From contig CM038726.1 in NCBI GenBank assembly GCA_021613375.1, positions 15,986,341 through 16,050,340 on the forward strand: a stretch of DNA of 64,000 nt, written 5' to 3'. Below the pieces are notes generated by a model. The model was not told the origin of the DNA. It ran no database searches and saw only the letters and a program-made list of their open reading frames with translations. A program made the position numbers and the translations under genes. The first letter of the stretch is position 1. Each line of letters opens with the position of its first letter. This DNA comes from Megaleporinus macrocephalus. Lineage: Eukaryota; Chordata; Actinopteri; Characiformes; Anostomidae. Shown here in pieces: positions 58,051-64,000 of the stretch.

Positions 58051-58578
58051 ATATGTAATGAGCTGCAGGTGTGTATAATCAGTACTCTGGGGAAGCGTAG
58101 CGTGAGAGTGAAGTGTGATTGGATGGTTGAGAACATGTGGGTGTGACATCATCGGGCTGTGTACACTGGTAACTGGAGTCAGGAATAATAACCAACGCTT
58201 TGACAAATCGCCATGCAAATGTGAAAAACAAAAAATTCAGCTTTTTTTTGTAATAAATGACTAAAGTAAATAAAAGTGAATATGACTTCACTTTTGATTG
58301 TACTTGTGATTGTATTTTAATAATAAGAGGACGTTCAAGGCAAAATAAAAATAACAATGGTCAAAAGAAGTTTCCCCAACAAAAGCAGCATCCCAAAAAG
58401 GCCTAGTCCCTTTCTCACAAAGGAGGCGGGTAGAGGAGCCTGAATCAGTACTCAAGTAAAAATATTGATACTTGGTTAAAATAATGACATTTGGACATAA
58501 TGACGTAATGAAAGTACCTAACTTCATTAAACCTTCTAAATTATACTGAAATACTGAGGAACGTATAGAACTTCTTAG
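58051..58578. other. Intergenic DNA, nothing recognised
   Basis: Two minus ORFs (92 and 105 codons) with no recognisable domain. Confidence 0.4.
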
Positions 58579-58853
58579 TGTCACGCCCTGCCTGTCCTCG
58601 TCCACCTGGTTACAACCTGTCAGTCTCTTATGCTTCTGTTTACGTCTTTTCCATGTGGTTCTGTTTTGATCATGTGCTCCTAGTGTCTCCGTCTCCCATC
58701 TGGCCCGTATCTGTAAACTCTCCTGTGTCCAGGTGTTTCGTGTTTTCTGTCCCGTTTTATACCCTGTGTGTTCAGTCTGTTGTCGTCAGTCATTGTTGTT
58801 GTGATAACTTGGGGTATACCTTCATCTGCTCCAGCCACCACACTAGCCTGACA
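58579..58853 (+). repeat. Gypsy-type solo LTR, family L1, copy 1
   Basis: Starts TGTCACGCCCTGCCTG and ends AGCCTGACA. Shares CTTCTGTTTACGTC, GATCATGTGCTCC and GTGTCTCCGTCTCCC with the LTRs at 5.4, 60.0 and 61.1 kb. Target duplication not clear. The 105-codon ORF across it is incidental. Confidence 0.75.
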
Positions 58854-60009
58854 CAAGTAAATCCATTATCTATCTGCAGAGGGAATGAAGTTTGAATGGC
58901 TCTATTTTTCTAATTTTTTAAAAAATGTATTTAATTAATAATTTTGGTTCAAAATAAAATGCTAAAGCTCCAAAGTCAGAGATATGATCACAATGTAGTA
59001 CATATGTTGTCAGCAACAAAGCAGAATGAAGTTAAATATAAAAAGAAATTATTAAGCATAATAAACATAAAAGACTGAAATATAACTGAGTAAAAATTAA
59101 TTAATTCCTTTACTGCCGATATATTGGAATAAAAGTATTATGATTAAAAAATACTCAGCAGAGCTCAAATCAATAAAACAGTATATGCAGTATATTGTTA
59201 TTCACTTTCTACATTGCATAATACCATCATATATCACAAATGAAAACTATATAACTTATATATATATATATATTAAACAGGCAAACAGTGTTAAAGCAGA
59301 CTCAGGCTCCGAATATGAACGACAGCCACAGAGAGATACCGGCTCAGACCTAAAGTGAAAACAAGACACTTCACCAAGTGTGTGGAAGCTGATAAAAGAT
59401 GACTGAAGTTGCTGACAGGTGTGTGGCTCAGGGCAGAGCCAGTTATCAATAGGCTGCTGACGCCAAGTGCTGAACAACAGGTGGAGGCAGATATGGAGGT
59501 GTGACAGTTTTGGCATTGTATATCAAAGGCTGTGTTTAAAATAGCTTACTACATACATACGGCTCACGTACTGACTCTGCACAAAAGTAGTAAGTAGTAT
59601 GCATACTACTCGTTACGATATACCGCATCTTTAAATGCAAATCAGCAGTTTCACTATGACGTAACCACCAGGATATGTTAACAGGCCTGGATTCAGACTT
59701 TTTCTATACATTAAAAATTGCTAAATGATGATCAAATTTGATATACTTAGCACTGAAGCCACTCCAGCTTTCTCAGCTGGTCTTGAGATGGGTTTGTAAT
59801 GGGTTTGCTTGCTTGACCTATTAGAATGTTTTCTGCAGAGTATGGATCTATTCAGCCAAACCAGCTCAAATTACCAACCAATGTAAGGAAAGCAAAAAGA
59901 ATTGTAAATGATGGAAAGCAGGTGTGTTTGAAAAAGAAGTATGATTACCACCCAGAGCGATCCAAAGACACAACAGTAGTTCATTTGTGGTTTTGATGAT
60001 GGGTAGAAA
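58854..60009. other. Intergenic DNA with small repeats
   Basis: A short TA run near 59256-59274. GTAGTAAGTAGTATGCATAC (about 59587-59607) with its inverse nearby is debris of a TAGTATGC-type fish repeat; similar wording recurs at 61.57-61.63 kb. No gene recognised. Confidence 0.45.
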
Positions 60010-60281
60010 TGTCACGTCCTGCACTGTTTTCCTGCCTGTCTGTTGTTTACATTTGCAATGTATGTGTCCAATGTGCGTGTGTTTACGTTCTTTGCCATGT
60101 GGTTTTAGTTGTTTTGTCATGTGCTCCTTGTCTCCGCCCCTCACCTGTTTCCCATCTGTTTCCCCGCCTATTATTCTCAGGTGTTTCTTGTTCCCTCTTG
60201 TTACCCTGTGTATATATTGCCTCTGTTTTCTTTCCTGCTTGGTCGTCTCATCTGCCCCACGCACCCCACTCTCCTGTGACA
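60010..60281 (+). repeat. Gypsy-type solo LTR, family L1, copy 2, perfect 5-bp duplication
   Basis: Starts TGTCACGTCCTGCAC and ends CTCCTGTGACA. Flanked by AGAAA on both sides (60005-60009 and 60282-60286). Internal CATGTGCTCCTTGTCTCCG, CCTGTTTCCCATCTG and GTGTATATATTGCC (TATA-like). The overlapping ORFs on both strands (120-168 codons) are LTR artefacts. Confidence 0.92.
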
Positions 60282-60409
60282 AGAAAACACTGTTGCGTCC
60301 TTTGTCATGGAATGGGGTGCATATCATCATTGTCCAAATTTATTTTTTACATGTATCTCAATTTTTGTTGATTTTCATCTTTCTATATCATTTGAACATG
60401 ACAGTGGCT
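60282..60409. other. Spacer
   Basis: Nothing recognised. Confidence 0.4.
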
Positions 60410-60580
60410 CTTTCTATCCTGTATGATCAATGGACCAATATAAAGGCTCTAAATGCCTTTGGAATAAAACCCCTTTACATTAACTTACATTGAAAGTAAA
60501 GACAGTTTTTGTCCTCTCCTGATAAGTTAGACATGCCTGTTTTTCTTTAGACAGCGACGATACAGAAGTCACACAGACAC
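60410..60580 (+). repeat. Dispersed repeat X, copy 4
   Basis: TCAATGGACCAATA, GGAATAAAACCCC, TAACTTACATTGAAAGTAAA and AGACAGCGACGATAC match the other copies. Confidence 0.7.
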
Positions 60581-61107
60581 ATCTCACGCAGAATATGCAT
60601 GTGCATGGTGAAAAGTGGATTTGCAATAGTTGCCAAACAGTTATTGGAGGACTGAGGAAGTGACTGAGGGGCGTGTCTTGAGATGGTTGTGATGGACTTA
60701 GTCTTAGATGTTGGCAGGTTTTAGTCGAGTCAAAGCATAGAATTTTAGTCTTTAACCATTAATAGATCACATGCCTCTAGACTGGCCCTGCGTTTTCCTC
60801 GTGCTTCTGAGCCCCTCCCCCCACAGAGCAAGGTCATCAATTTCACAGTCCCTACACACATTACTACACATACTAAACATACTACTACTTACATTACCAA
60901 ATTACTACACACACACACATATATATACACACACATAATCAGAGTACACACTCACATTAGAGTAATCTAATAATTAGTTGTTAGATTAATCTACTAATTA
61001 AAAATGAATCATTAGATGCATCGATATAGAAATTCATCATTAGGTGCAGCCCAAGTTTCAACCACTGGTTCCTTTTGAGGTTTCTTCTTATTATTTTTCT
61101 TGCTGCT
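60581..61107. other. Intergenic DNA, nothing recognised
   Basis: A short (CA/TA)n near 60909-60936. Nothing else. Confidence 0.4.
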
Positions 61108-61460
61108 TGTCATGCTCTGCTCGTCCTCCCCTGTCTAAGTCCAAGTTTACGTTCTGTCAGTCCCATGTGCCTGCGTTTACGTTTGTCATGTGCTCCTGTG
61201 TCTCTGCCCTTGTGCCCACCTCTTTCACCTGTTCCCCATTAATGTTTATTCCCATCACCTGTTGCGTCTCGTTATCCTGTGTTATTTATACTCTGTGTTT
61301 GCAGTCTGTGTTTGTTGGTCTTTGTTGTGATATCTCTGTTGATGTTTCTGTTCTGTTCGGCTTTCGTTTCTGTTTTGTTTATTCAAAGTATAGTTCATTT
61401 AAAAGCTTGTGAGTGTGTCCACTTCTCTCTCCACTGCTCAGCCCGACCCAGCCTGTGACA
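61108..61460 (+). repeat. Gypsy-type solo LTR, family L1, copy 3 (longest)
   Basis: Starts TGTCATGCTCTGC and ends CAGCCTGTGACA. Shares GTTTACGTTTGTCATG, TGCTCCTGTGTCTCTGCCC and TTTCACCTGTTCCCC with the other copies. At 353 bp it keeps a 3' part missing from copies 1 and 2. Flanking pentamers CTGCT and TTACT match poorly. Confidence 0.8.
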
Positions 61461-62179
61461 TTACTGTTGCCCCTGCTCATCGGGGGCTTGGACCCAGATT
61501 TTCTGTGAAGCAGCTTTGTGACAACATCTGTCCGAAAGGTCTATATAAAGAAACCTTGACTTGATAGAGTATTCAGTATTTAGTATATACTGGTACAGTA
61601 TGCAGTATACAGTATGTAGTATGCTAATGTTATTGAGGGACCTTTTAAAACAAGCAGAAATGGGGTTTATGTTAAAATGCTTATATGCTTATATGCTTAA
61701 ATGCAACATATGCTTATATTTTGTCTCTAAAATATAAACCTTTATGTTCAAAATTATAAAAACATAACTTTTAATGTATGTCAGTGTCAACAAATCAAGT
61801 AATTTTAAACAGTTTTTATTGATTCCGTTGCCAAATGAACTGTAAACACTTCCAAATAATGTAAAACCAAAACAAAAAATATAAAAATGTAGAGAAAACT
61901 GAGTTTTGATAATGGGTATTGATATTGTCTGTCCTTGAATTGTCATTGGATTTATATCCATTTATCACAACAGAAACTCTTTCTCTCACTTCTTTCTCGC
62001 ACTCTCCCTCACTTGCGCTCGCACTCTCTCTCTCTCCCCCACTCCCTCTTTCTTTCATAGAGTGTGACAGTGGCTGCTCAAAGCCAACAAAACAAACACC
62101 GAAATCCTTTTTTTATTCCCATGCTAGCAATCACTCATTACATAATTACACCACCAGGGCATATCAAAACGACAGTGAT
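61461..62179. other. Intergenic DNA
   Basis: TATGCTTA tandem words near 61678-61700. A CT-rich tract at about 61978-62060. The 141-codon ORF (61919-62344) begins in that tract and shows no domain. Confidence 0.45.
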
Positions 62180-62580
62180 CAACTGCGCTACATGGGACCG
62201 TTCAAATACAATTATCCATCACTTTCAGAGAGCGGCTTCGAGTCCTTCTTTGTAGGACCTTGTTATCTCCGTTACGGCGTATTCTATTCAGAACATTGCC
62301 TATATTGTTCTAATGCCACACAGCCTTTAATGAGTTTTTTGTAGCAGACCTGATCTGCGCTATTCATCATTACGTGACAGGCATGGATGGCAGCTGTAAT
62401 TAAACCATAAATTAAAACTCTATTTCCTTTGAGCTAAATCCCTTGATATTGCACGACCGCATGTTGCAGTGACAGGAGAAAAGACACTCAATTTATGAGA
62501 GTGTCTCTTTTGTGTGCTGACGGAATAAGTTCACTGGCTCAATGTGCTGCAAACACGTTAGCGACGACAGTGCTATGCTG
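62180..62580. promoter_or_regulatory. Candidate conserved noncoding block
   Basis: About 400 bp of complex, balanced sequence: GTTATCTCCGTTACGGCGT, GCTATTCATCATTACGTGAC, GCTGTAATTAAACCATAAAT, with TAATTA and TTAAT-type homeodomain-like cores. No exon-like ORF crosses it with a domain. Its look is that of vertebrate conserved noncoding DNA. Conservation untested. Confidence 0.5.
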
Positions 62581-63312
62581 TGTTAGGAGGTTCCGTTTAA
62601 GCCTGTACCATAAATCTGGTCACGGCTACTTGTTATGCAGTATTTTGTGAGGATGTTCTGCATGTTGGCTGTTAATTGTTATAGTGATATTGGCTTATGC
62701 AGTACTGGATGGGGCCAGATCCATGTGGCTGTAAATGTGGCCACATCGATTCATGACCCAACACTGTCCTACAAAAAGCAACATCAGGAGGCGCATGTGT
62801 CTCATGAACTGGGCTCCTAAAAGCTGCTCATATTAGTCTCGCTTAATTCAGCCAAACAGTTCACTCCGGGCTCAGTGAGTGGGCATGGTTCAAGCACATG
62901 CATGATATATCGACAAAACAAGCGAGAAAATATTATTAACAATATTTATGGATGTTAGTTTGTTAATACTTAATAATGCTTAATACAAATAATACTCACT
63001 AACTCAATATTTGAACTTAAACTATAGCACAAAACATATCATTGTTTAATAACACCATATACTGTGTGTTATAATGCTCTCTACTGTCTTGGGTATCTAT
63101 TCTCAACTCACAGAACTGAAGAAATTATATAATTAGATTAAATAATTTGACAATATTCAATATCTACCTATGGTATCTGTTATTTCATTGAGATGCTGGA
63201 GTTAGAGGCAGCATGCACTGTGAAAAGTACTCCGTTGGTACAGCCTAAATATCTTCATGAGGTAAAAAACAATAAAATAAGTTTTATTAAACATAAAAAT
63301 TTAGTTGGAATG
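62581..63312. other. AT-rich intergenic DNA
   Basis: A 61-codon ORF with no domain. Nothing recognised. Confidence 0.4.
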
Positions 63313-63772
63313 TGTCATGTTTCGTCTACTGGTTAACTTGAGGACTCACTATCAGATCCCCACCGATAGATTATCACCTCCGTGCTCCTCCTCACCTGAA
63401 TTTTAACTCTCGCTTGTGTTTCTCATTGTGATTATCTAGAGAGTATTTAGACACCCAGTACTCTGTGTACACTATTGTGTATCCAGTCTTTTGAGCTTTT
63501 GAGTAGCTTTATCGCGTGTGACCAGGTTTTGTGTTTTTTGACTACTCTTCCCATGTACACCCTCTTTTATTAGTTGCTTATTTTTGGTTCCATGTTTCGA
63601 ACTCGGACTGATTATCGGCTATGTCTTTTGACATCCCTTTGGTTTAGGAAACTTTCATCTAACGTTCTGGTCTCAATTTTGCTTCTCCTGTGAACTTACT
63701 GGCCTTAAGAAAAAGACAAGCTGGTTTTACTATCTACAAAATTTGTTACCTGATTTGTTTGAATGCCTTACA
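63313..63772 (+). repeat. Candidate solo LTR, TGTCATG...CTTACA, 460 bp
   Basis: Starts TGTCATGTTTCG and ends GCCTTACA. Flanking pentamers GAATG and GAAAG match at 4 of 5. It is rich in T on the + strand with stops in every frame. Sequence differs from family L1, so it is a separate LTR family. No internal region. Confidence 0.5.
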
Positions 63773-64000
63773 GAAAGAAGAATTCTTTCCATCAAAGTAA
63801 GAATCGAACTCAAGAATCATTGAGTACAACTTTTGCACAGAATATTAATTGATATGTCTAGGGATTAAATGAATATTACACATTATATACTATATATAAC
63901 AAATTACATCTAACCAGAGGAAATGCTGTTGTTACCTCCTATATGGGGAGGCGCTCCTGTAATGGACCTGATTCCAGATACAGTCACTGAGCTGCTGTCA
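63773..64000. other. Window end, nothing recognised
   Basis: No feature seen. Confidence 0.4.

Noticed and set aside
59987..60493. 168-codon ORF rich in cysteine and leucine, resembling a membrane protein.
   Set aside because: It coincides with a solo LTR with a perfect target duplication and T-rich composition; the opposite strand is also open.

Overview
This 64 kb window reads as AT-rich noncoding DNA from a teleost fish. The repeats are of fish type: several Tc1-like transposon families, hAT-type MITEs, tRNA-derived SINEs with a GGATGGAT tail, two non-LTR retrotransposon fragments and Gypsy-type solo LTRs. The repeat mix would suit an otophysan (characin, catfish or carp relatives), but that placement is weakly supported. 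I find no credible host protein-coding exon. Every ORF with recognisable protein similarity is a decayed transposon or retrotransposon fragment; the rest are chance or low-complexity ORFs.

Layout. 0-5 kb is mostly unique, with a hAT-like terminus, a GGTTCTTT-type MITE and a 744-bp TA-flanked MITE. 5.0-8.5 kb holds a collapsed Gypsy element that runs into a 2.9 kb minisatellite of about 61-bp units, almost free of G on the + strand. 9-15 kb carries a CR1/L2/Rex-type LINE fragment, MITE pieces and a truncated SINE. 16-26 kb holds three copies of one Tc1-like family, a hAT MITE with a T17-G24 tract, a SINE and a 1.18 kb Tc1-like element with both ends. 26.5-30.5 kb holds a different Tc1-like element interrupted by a 24/25-bp minisatellite, and a second, larger array of the same monomer 1.36 kb away. 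30.9-36.2 kb has three SINEs, two with perfect target-site duplications, a likely conserved noncoding region (31.8-32.7 kb), a second copy of 119 bp of that region (35.3 kb), and an LTR interrupted by a MITE. 37.9-42 kb contains two diverged copies of one segment about 3 kb apart. 44.6-47.8 kb is a cluster of Tc1-related repeat modules, a hAT MITE with a perfect 8-bp duplication, and a tRNA-Glu-like sequence abutting a SINE body. 50-52 kb pairs a truncated Tc1-like element with a dead LINE reverse transcriptase. 53-64 kb carries solo LTRs (one with a perfect 5-bp duplication), another hAT MITE and two further candidate conserved noncoding blocks.

No genes act together here. The likely functional content is the candidate cis-regulatory blocks at about 31.8-32.7, 37.1-37.3, 52.0-52.6, 56.6-56.95 and 62.2-62.6 kb. 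They look like conserved elements in composition, but conservation could not be tested. The points most worth following are the 119-bp duplication, the minisatellite whose monomer resembles a Tc1 terminal inverted repeat, and the G-poor 61-bp array. I did not find a convincing new multi-gene system.
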